From: JANPCX01 sp031431125
GTDB taxonomy: Bacteria > Pseudomonadota > Gammaproteobacteria > Burkholderiales > Burkholderiaceae_C
DNA length: 56,895 nucleotides
Assembly: GCA_031431125.1 (NCBI GenBank)
Contig: JANPCX010000051.1
Span: 1 to 56,895, forward strand
Reading direction: 5' to 3'
Shown here: positions 15,216 through 24,315 of the stretch, piece after piece
Position numbering within the stretch: the stretch's first letter is position 1
Layout: the number at the start of each line of letters is the position of its first letter
Notes under the pieces: generated by a model
Told to the model about the DNA's origin: nothing
Database searches by the model: none
The model's input: only the letters and a program-made list of their open reading frames with translations
Made by a program: the position numbers and the translations under genes

Positions 15216-16502
15216 TTAACGCAGGTTGTAGAACGCGGCACGCCCAGGGTAGCTGGCCACATCACCCAGGTCTTCTTCAATGCGCAGCAACTGGTTGTAC
15301 TTGGCCATGCGATCCGAGCGGCTCAAACTGCCGGTTTTGATTTGCAGTGCATTGGTGCCCACCGCAATGTCTGCGATGGTGGAGTCTTCGGTTTCGCCCG
15401 AGCGGTGGCTGATTACGGCGGTGTAGTTGGCGCGTTTGGCCATCTCAATCGCGGCAAAGGTTTCGGTCAAGGTGCCGATCTGGTTGATTTTGATCAGGAT
15501 GGAGTTGGCAATTTTTTTGTCTATGCCTTCCTTCAAGATTTTGGTGTTGGTGACAAAGAGGTCGTCGCCGACCAACTGCACTTTGTTGCCCAAGCGCTCG
15601 GTCAGGTGTTTCCAGCCATCCCAGTCGCCTTCGTGCATGCCGTCTTCAATGCTGATGATGGGGTATTTGTCCACCCAAGTGGCCAGCATGTCGGTCCACG
15701 CGGCTGCGCTCAATTTGATGCCGCCTTCGCCTTCGAGCACGTACTGGCCGTCTTTGTAGAACTCGCTCGCAGCGCAGTCCAGACCAATCGCGATTTGTTC
15801 GCCTGCGGTGTAGCCGGCTTTGTCGATGGCTTGCAAAATCAGTTGAATCGCCGCTTCATGGCTTTCTACGTTGGGCGCAAAACCGCCTTCGTCACCCACG
15901 GCGGTGCTGATGTGCTTGTCGTGCAAAATTTTCTTCAGCGCGTGGAACACTTCGCAGCCATAGCGCATGGCTTCACGGAAGGTGGGTGCACCCACGGGAA
16001 TGATCATCAGCTCTTGCAGATCGAGGCTGTTGTTGGCATGGGCGCCGCCGTTGATGATGTTCATCATGGGCACGGGCATTTGCATGGCGCCTGAGCCGCC
16101 GAAATAGCGGTACAGCGGCAAGCCACTTTCTTCCGCGGCAGCACGGGCCACGGCCATGCTCACGGCCAAGGTGGCATTGGCGCCCAAGCGGCTTTTGTTG
16201 TCGCTGCCGTCGAGGTCGATCAAGGTGCGGTCCAAGAAGGCCTGCTCGGACGCGTCGAGGCCCAAAATGGCTTCAGAAATTTCCGTGTTCACATGCTCCA
16301 CCGCTTTGAGCACGCCTTTGCCCAAGTAGCGGGCTTTGTCGCCGTCGCGCAGCTCAATGGCTTCGCGTGAGCCGGTAGAAGCACCCGAGGGCACGGCAGC
16401 GCGTCCCATGACGCCGCTTTCCAGCAGCACGTCGCATTCGACGGTGGGGTTGCCGCGGCTGTCCAGAATTTCTCGGCCGATGATGTCTACGATGGCACTC
16501 AT
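15216..16502 (-). CDS. eno: Enolase
   Basis: A 428-residue enolase, full length. It has the N-terminal IIGREILDSRGNPTVECDV, the loop SGASTGSREA, GGAHANNSLDLQELMIIPVG, the catalytic Glu and Lys regions, LVGDDLFVTNTKIL with the metal-binding Asp, and the C-terminal signature ILIKINQIGTLTET followed by SHRSGETED. It converts 2-phosphoglycerate to phosphoenolpyruvate in the cytoplasm, with two Mg2+. It is placed between kdsA, which uses phosphoenolpyruvate, and ftsB. A small DUF1330-type gene that often separates kdsA and eno in relatives is not present here. Confidence 0.98.
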   Translation of the reverse strand: MSAIVDIIGREILDSRGNPTVECDVLLESGVMGRAAVPSGASTGSREAIELRDGDKARYLGKGVLKAVEHVNTEISEAILGLDASEQAFLDRTLIDLDGSDNKSRLGANATLAVSMAVARAAAEESGLPLYRYFGGSGAMQMPVPMMNIINGGAHANNSLDLQELMIIPVGAPTFREAMRYGCEVFHALKKILHDKHISTAVGDEGGFAPNVESHEAAIQLILQAIDKAGYTAGEQIAIGLDCAASEFYKDGQYVLEGEGGIKLSAAAWTDMLATWVDKYPIISIEDGMHEGDWDGWKHLTERLGNKVQLVGDDLFVTNTKILKEGIDKKIANSILIKINQIGTLTETFAAIEMAKRANYTAVISHRSGETEDSTIADIAVGTNALQIKTGSLSRSDRMAKYNQLLRIEEDLGDVASYPGRAAFYNLR

Positions 16503-16645
16503 GTCAGGGTCTCCAGTTTCAAAGGTTCTTCAAGGGTTCAAGGGCGGGTGACCTTCACCCGAGTGGCGGCCATGTTGCCCAGATTCAGTTACACAGGCCA
16601 ATCTAATTTGTTCAAGACCTCATGCCTACGGGGAATGAAGGCAAA

Positions 16646-17503
16646 TCAACAAGAAAAATCGTTCTCCAGCAGGGGCTGGGCTTTGATCACCCTGTCCAGC
16701 TCCAGCAACTGGGCCAGCAAGGCCTTCATGTGTTTGAGCGGCACCGCATTTGGGCCGTCACTCATGGCTTTGTTGGGGTCGGGGTGGGTTTCCATGAAGA
16801 GGCCGGCGATGCCCACGGCCACGGCGGCGCGGGCCAGCACGGGCACGAACTCGCGCTGCCCGCCGCTGCTGGTGCCTTGGCCGCCGGGCAGTTGCACTGA
16901 GTGCGTGGCGTCGAACACCACGGGGGCGTGGGTTTCTCTCATGATCGCCAGTGAGCGCATGTCGCTGACCAGGTTGTTGTAGCCAAAACTCACGCCACGC
17001 TCGCAGGCAATGAAGTTGTCTTCAATCAAACCTTTTTCTTTGGCCGCCGCACGTGCTTTGTCAATCACGTTTTTCATGTCGTGCGGCGCAAGAAACTGGC
17101 CCTTCTTGATGTTGACCGGTTTGCCGCTTTGCGCCACGGCGCGGATGAAGTCTGTTTGGCGGCACAAGAAGGCTGGGGTTTGCAACACGTCGACCACGGC
17201 GGCTGCGGCGGTGATGTCGTCTTCGGTGTGTACATCGGTCAACACCGGAATGCCCAGTTCGCGTTTGACTTTGGCCAGTATCTCCAGCCCCTTGTCGCGG
17301 CCGGGGCCGCGGAACGTGGAGCCGCTCGAACGGTTGGCTTTGTCGAAGCTGCTTTTGAAGATGAAGGGAATGCCCAAGTTGGACGTCATCTCTTTGAGCT
17401 GACCCGCCACGTCCATTTGCAATTGTTCCGACTCAATAACGCAGGGCCCAGCGATCAAAAAAAAGGGCTGTGTCAAACCGACATCGAATCCGCAAAGTTT
17501 CAT
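16646..17503 (-). CDS. kdsA: 3-deoxy-8-phosphooctulonate synthase
   Basis: A 285-residue enzyme that condenses phosphoenolpyruvate with arabinose 5-phosphate for Kdo in lipopolysaccharide. Recognisable blocks are LIAGPCVIES, FKSSFDKANRSS, GPGRDKGLEIL, TDVHTEDD, LCRQTDF, KKGQFLAPHDMKNV, ERGVSFGYNNLVSDMR, FDATHSVQLPGG and METHPDPNKAMSDGPN. The open frame extends to 17632 inside pyrG, but the ATG at 17503 (MKLCGF) gives the normal length and overlaps the pyrG stop by four bases (ATGA), so the two are coupled. The stop is followed by 143 bases without a gene before eno; that gap has only a weak 7-base hairpin at 16545-16561. Confidence 0.97.
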   Translation of the reverse strand: MKLCGFDVGLTQPFFLIAGPCVIESEQLQMDVAGQLKEMTSNLGIPFIFKSSFDKANRSSGSTFRGPGRDKGLEILAKVKRELGIPVLTDVHTEDDITAAAAVVDVLQTPAFLCRQTDFIRAVAQSGKPVNIKKGQFLAPHDMKNVIDKARAAAKEKGLIEDNFIACERGVSFGYNNLVSDMRSLAIMRETHAPVVFDATHSVQLPGGQGTSSGGQREFVPVLARAAVAVGIAGLFMETHPDPNKAMSDGPNAVPLKHMKALLAQLLELDRVIKAQPLLENDFSC

Positions 17504-19167
17504 GCCGCCGCCTTGGTGGTTTGCAGGGTAGCCGCTTGCACCAAGGCCGCCTTGATGTAGGACGTGAAGAGTGGATGGCCGCCCCAGGGCGTGGACTTGA
17601 ACTCGGGGTGGAACTGCACGCCCATGTACCAAGGGTGAACGGCGCGTGGCAGCTCCACCATCTCGGTGAGTTTTTTGCGCTGGGTCAGGGCAGAAATGAC
17701 CAAACCTGCTTGCGATAGCTGGTCCAAGTAATGTTCGTTGGCCTCGTAGCGGTGGCGGTGCCTCTCGGTGACCACAGGGCCATAAATTTCAAACGCCAAG
17801 GTGCCGGTTTTTACATCGGAGCTCTGGGCGCCCAAACGCATGGTGCCGCCCAGGTTCGAGTTGGCGTCGCGTTTTTGAATCGAGCCGTCGGCATCCAGCC
17901 ACTCGTCGATCAAGGCAATCACCGGATGCGCCGTGGTGGGCTCGAACTCGGTGCTGTTGGCATCTTTCAACCCTGCCATGTGGCGCGCATATTCGATGGT
18001 GGCAACTTGCATGCCCAAACAAATGCCCAAATAGGGAATTTTTTGTTCGCGCGCAAACTGCGCCGCCAAAATTTTCCCTTCTACACCGCGTTTGCCAAAA
18101 CCGCCGGGCACCAGGATGGCGTCAAATCGGCCGAGCTGGCTGATGTTGTCCGCCGCCAGGGTTTCCGAGTCGATGTACTCAATGTGCACCCGAGCGTGGT
18201 TGTGGATGCCCGCATGGCGCAAGGCTTCGTTGAGCGACTTGTAGGAGTCGGACAGCTCGGTGTACTTGCCGCACATGGCAATGCTGACGTGGTGCTGCGG
18301 GTGCTCGACCTCGTGCACCAGCGCGTCCCACTGCTTCAAATTGGCGGGCGGCGTGGACAGGCGCAGTTTGTCGCAAATGAGGCCATCCAGCCCTTGCTCG
18401 TGCAGCATGCGCGGCACTTTGTAGATGGTGTCGGCGTCCCAGACCGAAATCACACCCCACTCGGGGACGTTGGTGAAAAGGGAGATTTTTTCGCGTTCCT
18501 CGGAAGGAATCGGCCGGTCGGCGCGGCACAAGAGCGCGTCGGCCTGGATACCAATTTCGCGCAGCTTTTGCACCGTGTGCTGGGTGGGTTTGGTTTTGAG
18601 CTCGCCGGCTGCCGCAATAAAGGGCACATAGGTCAGGTGCACAAAGGCGGTGTTGTTCGGGCCGTTGCGCAGTGCCATTTGGCGTGCGGCTTCCAAGAAG
18701 GGCAGGCTTTCAATGTCGCCCACGGTGCCGCCAATTTCGACAATCGCCACATCCACCGCGTCGGGTGTGTCCACACCAGCCCCGCGTTTGATGAAGTCTT
18801 GAATTTCGTTGGTGACGTGGGGAATGACCTGAACGGTTTTTCCGAGGTAGTCGCCCCGACGTTCTTTTTCCAGCACCGACTTGTAAATTTGCCCGGTGGT
18901 GAAGTTGTTGGCCTTCTTCATCCGGGTGGTGATGTAACGCTCGTAGTGGCCGAGGTCGAGGTCGGTTTCGGCACCGTCTTCGGTCACGAACACCTCGCCA
19001 TGCTGGAAGGGCGACATCGTGCCCGGGTCCACATTGATGTAGGGGTCGAGCTTGATGAGGGTGACTTTGAGGCCACGCGATTCAAGGATCGCCGCCAAAG
19101 ATGCAGCCGCGATGCCCTTACCCAGCGAGGACACCACACCGCCGGTCACAAAGACAAACTTGGTCAT
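17500..19167 (-). CDS. pyrG: CTP synthase
   Basis: A 555-residue CTP synthase. The N-terminal amidoligase domain starts MTKFVFVTGGVVSSLGKG with the P-loop and contains DPYINVDPGTMSPFQHGEVFVTEDGAETDLDLGHYERY; the C-terminal glutamine amidotransferase domain has the nucleophile Cys in YLGICLGMQ and the His-Glu pair in GVQFHPEF. It converts UTP to CTP with glutamine and ATP. The frame is open up to 19332, but the ATG at 19167 is the family start. It is first in the pyrG-kdsA-eno-ftsB-pnuC operon, so the promoter should be in the 141 bases shared with dinB. Confidence 0.98.
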   Translation of the reverse strand: MTKFVFVTGGVVSSLGKGIAAASLAAILESRGLKVTLIKLDPYINVDPGTMSPFQHGEVFVTEDGAETDLDLGHYERYITTRMKKANNFTTGQIYKSVLEKERRGDYLGKTVQVIPHVTNEIQDFIKRGAGVDTPDAVDVAIVEIGGTVGDIESLPFLEAARQMALRNGPNNTAFVHLTYVPFIAAAGELKTKPTQHTVQKLREIGIQADALLCRADRPIPSEEREKISLFTNVPEWGVISVWDADTIYKVPRMLHEQGLDGLICDKLRLSTPPANLKQWDALVHEVEHPQHHVSIAMCGKYTELSDSYKSLNEALRHAGIHNHARVHIEYIDSETLAADNISQLGRFDAILVPGGFGKRGVEGKILAAQFAREQKIPYLGICLGMQVATIEYARHMAGLKDANSTEFEPTTAHPVIALIDEWLDADGSIQKRDANSNLGGTMRLGAQSSDVKTGTLAFEIYGPVVTERHRHRYEANEHYLDQLSQAGLVISALTQRKKLTEMVELPRAVHPWYMGVQFHPEFKSTPWGGHPLFTSYIKAALVQAATLQTTKAAA

Positions 19168-19308
19168 TGCATGCAGCACGCACTTTTCATCGCGAATGCC
19201 GTGGTGGTAAAGGGAAATTATATCGACGAGTGGCGACCGGTCTGTTACGAGGCGTCGTTCTTGCGATAAAAACTCTGTGGTAGTTTCCCTTGAACCCACC
19301 TGCCGCCC

Positions 19309-20502
19309 ATGAATGATCGCTTGATTGCCCACCTGGACATGGATGCGTTTTACGCCTCCGTGGAGCTGCTGCGTTACCCCGATTTACTGGGACAGCCCGT
19401 GGTGATCGGCGGTGGCCGCGACCACCAGCCCGAGCTGCTCGCCGATGGCAGTCGGCGTTACGCCCGGTTGCGGCACTACGCCGGGCGCGGCGTCATCACC
19501 ACCTCCACCTATGCGGCCCGCGCTTTGGGCGTGCACTCGGGCATGGGTGTGATGAAGGCCGCCGCCCTGGCCCCCGACGCCGTGCTGCTGCCCGTGGACT
19601 TTGAGGAGTACCGCCGTTATTCCCGCCTCTTCAAAGCGGCTGTGCGCGCCATCACCCCGGTGGTGGAAGACCGCGGCATCGACGAGATTTACATCGACCT
19701 GACCGACGTGCCCGGCGCGCAGGAAGACGGTGGCCACGGCATGGCCCTGGCGCTGAAACATGCTGTGCACCAAGCCACCGGTCTGACCTGCTCGGTTGGC
19801 GTTTCACCCAACAAACTCTTGTCCAAAATAGGTTCGGACTTGAACAAACCCGACGGCATCACGTTGTTGCGTTTGGATGAAGTGCCAAGCCGCATCTGGC
19901 CCCTGCCGGCCAAAAAAATCAACGGCATCGGTCCCAAAGCCAATGCCAAACTGCAGCTACTGAACATCCACACCATAGGCGAGCTGGCCGCAGCACCGCT
20001 GGACCTGCTGCAAGCCCACTTCGGCCCCAACACCAGCGTCTGGCTGCATGCCGTGGCCCATGGGCGTGACGAGCGGCCGGTGGTGACCTTCAGCGAACCC
20101 AAAAGCATCAGCCGCGAAACCACCTTTGACCGCGACCTGCATGCGGTGCGTGACCGCCCTGCCTTGTCCGCCCTGTTCACCGACTTGTGCACCCGCTTGG
20201 CGGGTGACTTGCAGCGCAAGGGTTATGCCGCCAAAACCATAGGCATCAAACTGCGTTTCGACGATTTCCAGATCGCCACCCGCGACCAAACCCTGGCCGA
20301 TGTCACGCAAGACCCAGCCCAGATTCGCCGCGCGGCCGGAGAGTGTTTGAAACGGGTGGACTTGACCCGCCGCCTGCGTTTGCTGGGGGTGAAGGCCAGC
20401 CAATTGCACAAGGCCGATGGCTTGAACCCATCGCCGACCTCGTCCATGCCGTCCCCGGGCGTGCCATCTGCCCGAAACGACGGTCCTTTGTTTGGACAGT
20501 GA
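19309..20502 (+). CDS. dinB: DNA polymerase IV (Y-family, translesion)
   Basis: A 397-residue Y-family polymerase. Catalytic residues are in HLDMDAFYASVE near the start and RGIDEIYIDL; the fingers, palm and little finger regions follow, with SVGVSPNKLLSKIGSDLNKPDG and the helix-hairpin-helix GIGPKANAKLQLLNIHTIGEL. The segment GGGRDHQPELLADGSRRYARLRHYA is the longer loop seen in betaproteobacterial DinB. It copies past lesions with low fidelity. The 141-base gap shared with pyrG has no LexA-type CTGT-N8-ACAG site that I can see, so SOS control is not supported here. Confidence 0.95.
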   Translation: MNDRLIAHLDMDAFYASVELLRYPDLLGQPVVIGGGRDHQPELLADGSRRYARLRHYAGRGVITTSTYAARALGVHSGMGVMKAAALAPDAVLLPVDFEEYRRYSRLFKAAVRAITPVVEDRGIDEIYIDLTDVPGAQEDGGHGMALALKHAVHQATGLTCSVGVSPNKLLSKIGSDLNKPDGITLLRLDEVPSRIWPLPAKKINGIGPKANAKLQLLNIHTIGELAAAPLDLLQAHFGPNTSVWLHAVAHGRDERPVVTFSEPKSISRETTFDRDLHAVRDRPALSALFTDLCTRLAGDLQRKGYAAKTIGIKLRFDDFQIATRDQTLADVTQDPAQIRRAAGECLKRVDLTRRLRLLGVKASQLHKADGLNPSPTSSMPSPGVPSARNDGPLFGQ

Positions 20503-20582
20503 ACAACGCCGTGCATCCAAAACACTGGCGTTTTCGTAGGTTTGGAGTCAGCATCACCACCCATCCCTTTGAGGAGGCTTCT

Positions 20583-21287
20583 TTGAAACCATCACTGATC
20601 AAAACCGCGCTCTGCGCCGCCCTGGCCTTGTTTTTACAAACCGGAACTGCCGGTACGGTGAACATCACCGTGCTCGATGCCGAGGGCAAACCCGCCCCCG
20701 ACGTCGTGATCTTGGTGCGCTCCACCCAAGGCGCGCCCGCCACAGCGGCGGCCAAGCCGGTGCTGATTGAACAAAGCGGCCTGCGGTTCGCGCCCTTCCT
20801 GTCTGTCGTGTCCGTGGGCAGCACCGTGCGTTTTGCCAACCGCGATCCCTACGACCACCACATCCGCTCCATGCCGTCGGGGCCCCTGGGCGGCACGCCG
20901 CCCGCTCAAGAGTTTGAATTACGCCTGGACGGCGTCCAAGGCGCCAGCACCGGCGACGGCTACAGCGCCCCGCCCCCTAGACGTAAACCCGGCGGCAGCA
21001 GCACGGCTGAGTTGAAGGTCACGCAAGTCGGTGCCATCACCCTGGGTTGCCACTTGCACTCGTCGATGCGCGGCCACCTCTATGTGGCCGACACGCCCTG
21101 GTTTGGCAAGACCGATGCGAACGGCAAAGTCAGCATAGACAACGTGCCCGACGCGGCGGCCGAGGTGGTGGTGTGGCACCCGGACCAGCTGACCACCCAG
21201 GCGCCTTTGAAGTTGCAGGTGGCGGCGGGGGCGAATGCGGGGAGTGCGACTTTGAATTTCACGCCGCGCAAGCGGCGTGGAGCATAG
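20583..21287 (+). CDS. Exported cupredoxin-like copper protein
   Basis: A 234-residue protein from a TTG at 20583, chosen because GAGGAGG sits at 20571-20577 and the product then begins with a signal peptide (KPSLIKTALCAALALFLQTGTAG). The mature part resembles plastocyanin-type domains often labelled methylamine utilisation protein: a first copper ligand in DPYDHHIRSMPSGP, a later ligand cluster TLGCHLHSSMRGHLYV with Cys, His and Met in type-1 copper spacing, and an Ig-like C-terminal part (DANGKVSIDNVPDAAAEVVVWHP). It should act as a periplasmic electron carrier or copper-binding protein. A polar, proline-rich insert (SAPPPRRKPGGSS) splits the barrel. Next to genes for other exported metal proteins. 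Confidence 0.75.
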   Translation: MKPSLIKTALCAALALFLQTGTAGTVNITVLDAEGKPAPDVVILVRSTQGAPATAAAKPVLIEQSGLRFAPFLSVVSVGSTVRFANRDPYDHHIRSMPSGPLGGTPPAQEFELRLDGVQGASTGDGYSAPPPRRKPGGSSTAELKVTQVGAITLGCHLHSSMRGHLYVADTPWFGKTDANGKVSIDNVPDAAAEVVVWHPDQLTTQAPLKLQVAAGANAGSATLNFTPRKRRGA

Positions 21288-21442
21288 CTAGAACTCGCGA
21301 CTGGAGACCATCCCGGCTCGGCTTCCAACTGCTTTGTGAACGAACAGACGCCCCCGATGTTTTTCCGCCTCTATGAGCATCGCACCCCCTGTTCACAACC
21401 GCCCATGACGGCGTTTCGCTGCAGCATTTTTTGAGGTCATGC

Positions 21443-22120
21443 ATGAACACACACCGCCTGCTTGTCACTTCGGTCCTGCTGTTGACACTCGCGTGCAACG
21501 TAATTGCGCAACCCAACCCTAGATTCCAGATCGCGGATTCGGTGATTGCTGCAGCATTTCCGGAGCAACGTTTAAGTCCGTGGACTGCGGCTGAAGGGGA
21601 TCTGAATGGCGACGGCATTCCAGACATGGCGATAGTGCTAACGGGTTGGATTGGAGGGCAAGACCCCCGTGGCGAAAGGCTTGTCGTTTTGATCGGGAAT
21701 CGTGACAAAAGTTATACCGTCCTTTCGATGTCAGATGAGTTCTGCAATGCGCGGGAGTTCTACAACCTGAGCATAGAGAAACGCTCTCTGGTGGTGGAAG
21801 CCTTTTGGAGGGTGAGTGACAGAATTTCCAGCTCTACGCTGCACTTTCGATACAACCATCAATTGATGGATCTTGAACTGATCGGCGCAGAAAACTTGAG
21901 CGAAGAGAACGTCAAGGTCTCAAGCTACAAAATCAGCACCAACTACCTCAACGGGAAGGTCATTCACACCAGAAGAGACGGGAAAAAGTACAAGGAGGCT
22001 CAAGCGTGGATTGATCGAAAGCCCCTTTCCCGCTTGCAAGGCGTTGCCTGCGAAAGTTATTGGAGCTCCGAACAACCGAGCATCAACATCAACGAACGTT
22101 TCGTCGTCGAGAGAAGGTGA
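21443..22120 (+). CDS. Hypothetical secreted protein with EF-hand-like loop
   Basis: A 225-residue protein with an N-terminal signal peptide (residues 1-22, HRLLVTSVLLLTLACNVIA). Near residue 52 it has GDLNGDGIPDMAIVLTG, a calcium-loop-like DxNxDGxxD motif of the type found in FG-GAP/dockerin proteins. I do not recognise the rest. Its base composition is visibly more AT-rich than its neighbours, so it may be a recent arrival. The start at 21443 (MNTHRL) is preferred over TTG 21431. No operon partner: a 155-base gap without visible features precedes it and a convergent gene follows. Confidence 0.6.
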   Translation: MNTHRLLVTSVLLLTLACNVIAQPNPRFQIADSVIAAAFPEQRLSPWTAAEGDLNGDGIPDMAIVLTGWIGGQDPRGERLVVLIGNRDKSYTVLSMSDEFCNAREFYNLSIEKRSLVVEAFWRVSDRISSSTLHFRYNHQLMDLELIGAENLSEENVKVSSYKISTNYLNGKVIHTRRDGKKYKEAQAWIDRKPLSRLQGVACESYWSSEQPSININERFVVERR

Positions 22121-22151
22121 GTTTGATGTGTGGCCATCCGCGCTCATTGCC

Positions 22152-22595
22152 TCACCGCTTCGTCACCACCTCCCTGTGCATCGGCGCCAGCCGTGCCAGC
22201 ATCCGTCTTTGTGCCGCAAACGGGATGCTCTTGGCCTCCATGCTGGCTTGCAGCGCCTCCACCAAGGCGTTGAAGTCGCCCTTGGTGATGTCCATGTCGG
22301 CGTGCACGTCTTTCATGGGGGCGCCTTGGTAAACGCAAGGCCCGCCAGAGAGCATGCAGAGTTGGTCGGTGAGTTGCTGAGCGAGGTTGGTTTGGTTGGT
22401 GTCTTTGAAGAACGAACCGATGCGTTTGTCTGCCACCAGGCGTTTCACAAAATCATCCATCAAGGCGGTGAGACCGGCTTTTTCGCCAAAAGCTTTGTAA
22501 AGGCTGTCGTCCGCCGCTGCAGGTTGTGCGCCGGCCCAGCCATGGCCGAGGATGAAGCAGGTGGTCAGCAGCAGCGATGACATGAAGCGACGCAT
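22152..22595 (-). CDS. Group 1 truncated hemoglobin with signal peptide
   Basis: A 147-residue globin of the truncated type. After a hydrophobic export signal (MRRFMSSLLLTTCFILGHGWAGAQ) comes the truncated-globin opening SLYKAFGEKAGLTALMDDFVKRLVADKRIGSFF, then QQLTDQLCMLSGGPCVYQG and the proximal-histidine helix MKDVHADMDITKGDFNALVEAL. Such proteins bind O2 or NO through heme. Export to the periplasm is unusual for this family and is inferred from the N-terminus. The ATG at 22595 is used; the in-frame start at 22643 would put a polar stretch before the signal. Twenty-four bases short of the upstream DUF3034-type gene's end region, so the two are probably cotranscribed. Confidence 0.85.
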   Translation of the reverse strand: MRRFMSSLLLTTCFILGHGWAGAQPAAADDSLYKAFGEKAGLTALMDDFVKRLVADKRIGSFFKDTNQTNLAQQLTDQLCMLSGGPCVYQGAPMKDVHADMDITKGDFNALVEALQASMEAKSIPFAAQRRMLARLAPMHREVVTKR

Positions 22596-22639
22596 GGTGA
22601 TGCCTTTCAAATGAGGGAATGAATGCAAATCCGGGCGTT

Positions 22640-23551
22640 TCAAAACGCAATTTGCGCAGAAAAATAAGTGCCGGTTTGGCGCTTGGGCTGGACCGCAGGG
22701 GCAATCTTTCCCAGGTCGACATAAGCCATGGCGAGCGAGAGATTTTTGTTCGGGGCCCAGACCACAAACAGGTCAAACCAGTCGCCTTCTTTGAGAGCGC
22801 CTGTCCCCAAGACTGAACGATTCAGGTGGTCGGGTTTGGCGCGGTACTCGGCGCCGATGACGATGTTTTTGTGCAGCAAGTAGGCGAGTGACAGTTCGGG
22901 CAACAGTTGATAGCGGTCGTTTTGCGCCCCGCCAAAACCGAGCAGACCGTTTTGATTCGCCTTGCTGGCACGCAGCGTGCCATTGACGAGTATCCCTTGC
23001 GCCAAGAACAGTTTGGTGGCGCTGAGGTACACATCGGTGCCGCTGTCTTTGGCGCCCAATGGGCCGGTCAAGGTGGAGCCAAATACCCCAGGCTTCGCTT
23101 TTTTGTAAAGCACGCCTACAGCGATTTGCGGTGTCCAGCGGTCGCTGTCGAGCACGGCATCCCCTGCAACTTTGATCTTCAAACCGATGATGTCTTGCCG
23201 CAAATGCAACCCGGGAAAGCCCAACGGCGCGAGGTTGTTGTTGGTGTCTAGGTCTTGGTGGGCCACGGACACCTCCACTCGGTCACGAAAGGACAGGGCC
23301 GCACCGGCAATACGCAGACCATAGTCCTGGGTCTTCGTGCCAGACACAAAAGCGGTGCCGCCCCACTGGCCCTCGGTCGCATAACTCCCGGTCACGGCCC
23401 AGGGCGTGAGCCCACCGCCTGCCGCGCCATCAATGCTGCTGACGCCGCCGGTGAGCAGCAGTTTGCCGCTTTGGGCTTGCGCGGCACCGCTGAGCAGCAG
23501 GGCCAGGCTGAGGGCGGTGCGCAGACAGCTGCTGCGGGGAAGGTAGGCCAT
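22640..23551 (-). CDS. Outer-membrane beta-barrel protein, DUF3034 family
   Basis: A 303-residue protein with a signal peptide (AYLPRSSCLRTALSLALLLSGAAQA) and alternating hydrophobic/polar strands ending in a C-terminal phenylalanine (YFSAQIAF), as in outer-membrane barrels. The opening GKLLLTGGVSSIDGAAGGGLTPWAVTGSYATEGQWGGTAF matches what I know as DUF3034. Function of the family is not established. The ATG at 23551 has GGAG six bases upstream and gives a proper signal peptide, so it is preferred over 23572. Located directly upstream of the secreted globin on the same strand, 44 bases apart. Confidence 0.8.
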   Translation of the reverse strand: MAYLPRSSCLRTALSLALLLSGAAQAQSGKLLLTGGVSSIDGAAGGGLTPWAVTGSYATEGQWGGTAFVSGTKTQDYGLRIAGAALSFRDRVEVSVAHQDLDTNNNLAPLGFPGLHLRQDIIGLKIKVAGDAVLDSDRWTPQIAVGVLYKKAKPGVFGSTLTGPLGAKDSGTDVYLSATKLFLAQGILVNGTLRASKANQNGLLGFGGAQNDRYQLLPELSLAYLLHKNIVIGAEYRAKPDHLNRSVLGTGALKEGDWFDLFVVWAPNKNLSLAMAYVDLGKIAPAVQPKRQTGTYFSAQIAF

Positions 23552-23729
23552 GGACAACTCCGGTGGGGTCAATGTGATGCGCGGCTGTAGCCGCTGCTGC
23601 GTGTTTTACGTCAACAACCTGAGCGTGGATGCATCCAGTTGGCGGGAGGCCGCGTAATGCCGTGGGCGAGGGCTTGCAAATACAACCAAGCCCGCTGCAC
23701 TTTAACCGCCCACCCAACAGGAGTTTTCC

Positions 23730-24311
23730 ATGACCTCAGTTCTTCCTCTGGCACGCCGCTCTTTCCTCAGCCAAACCAGCCGCGTGACATTGTCCGCCGC
23801 TGCAGTGACCTTGCTCGCGGGCACATCCAGCCGCGCCGTCGCCCAGTCCTCAGGCAGCATGGCCGCCGATGTGAACATTCTCAACGTGGCCTTGGGCCTG
23901 GAGCATGAAGCCATCAACGCATACCAATTGGGTGCGGGCAGTGGCCTCTTGCAAAAGCCAGTGCTGGACGTGGCGGTGCAATTTCAGTCCCACCACAAAG
24001 CCCACCGCGATGCCTTGATCGCCACGATTCAGAAAATGGGCGGCAAGCCGGTGGCAGAAAAATCATTGGACGACTATGCCAAGGCCTTGAATGCTGCTTC
24101 TCTGAAAAGCCAAAACGATGTGCTCAGCCTGGCCGCCAAGTTGGAGCTCGGTGCCACCAATGCGTATTTGGGTGTGATCCCCTCGTTCAAAGATGTGCAA
24201 CTGGGGCAAATCGCTGCCCGCCTGGCCGCCGATGAAACCATGCACTGGACGGTGTTGTCGCAAGTGCTGGGCCGCAGCCTGCCAGCAGGCGCTTTGAGTT
24301 TTGGCGGTTGA
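23730..24311 (+). CDS. Tat-exported ferritin-like protein
   Basis: A 193-residue protein. The N-terminus has a twin-arginine motif (ARRSFLSQT) and hydrophobic stretch, so it is probably exported folded, with cofactor. The rest is a four-helix ferritin-like domain: VNILNVALGLEHEAINAYQLGAGSGLL, FQSHHKAHRDALIATIQKMGG, LSLAAKLELGATNAYLGVIP and LAADETMHWTVLSQVLG contain Glu and His residues at spacing suited to a di-iron or related metal site. Role is not known; possible iron handling or peroxide removal. The cytochrome c gene begins four bases after its stop, so the two form an operon. Confidence 0.8.
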   Translation: MTSVLPLARRSFLSQTSRVTLSAAAVTLLAGTSSRAVAQSSGSMAADVNILNVALGLEHEAINAYQLGAGSGLLQKPVLDVAVQFQSHHKAHRDALIATIQKMGGKPVAEKSLDDYAKALNAASLKSQNDVLSLAAKLELGATNAYLGVIPSFKDVQLGQIAARLAADETMHWTVLSQVLGRSLPAGALSFGG

Positions 24312-24315
24312 GTCT

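Noticed and set aside
15204..16094. A 296-residue plus-strand open frame across eno
   Set aside because: It is antisense to enolase and has no signal of selection.
16545..16561. Hairpin CGGGTGA-CCT-TCACCCG between eno and kdsA
   Set aside because: A 7-base stem with a 3-base loop and no T-run is too weak to call a terminator.
17731..19269. A 512-residue plus-strand open frame across pyrG
   Set aside because: It lies opposite a highly conserved CTP synthase and reads as low-complexity valine/glycine/arginine; a GC-rich antisense shadow.
19168..19308. LexA box between pyrG and dinB
   Set aside because: No CTGT-N8-ACAG with acceptable symmetry was found, so SOS control was not listed.
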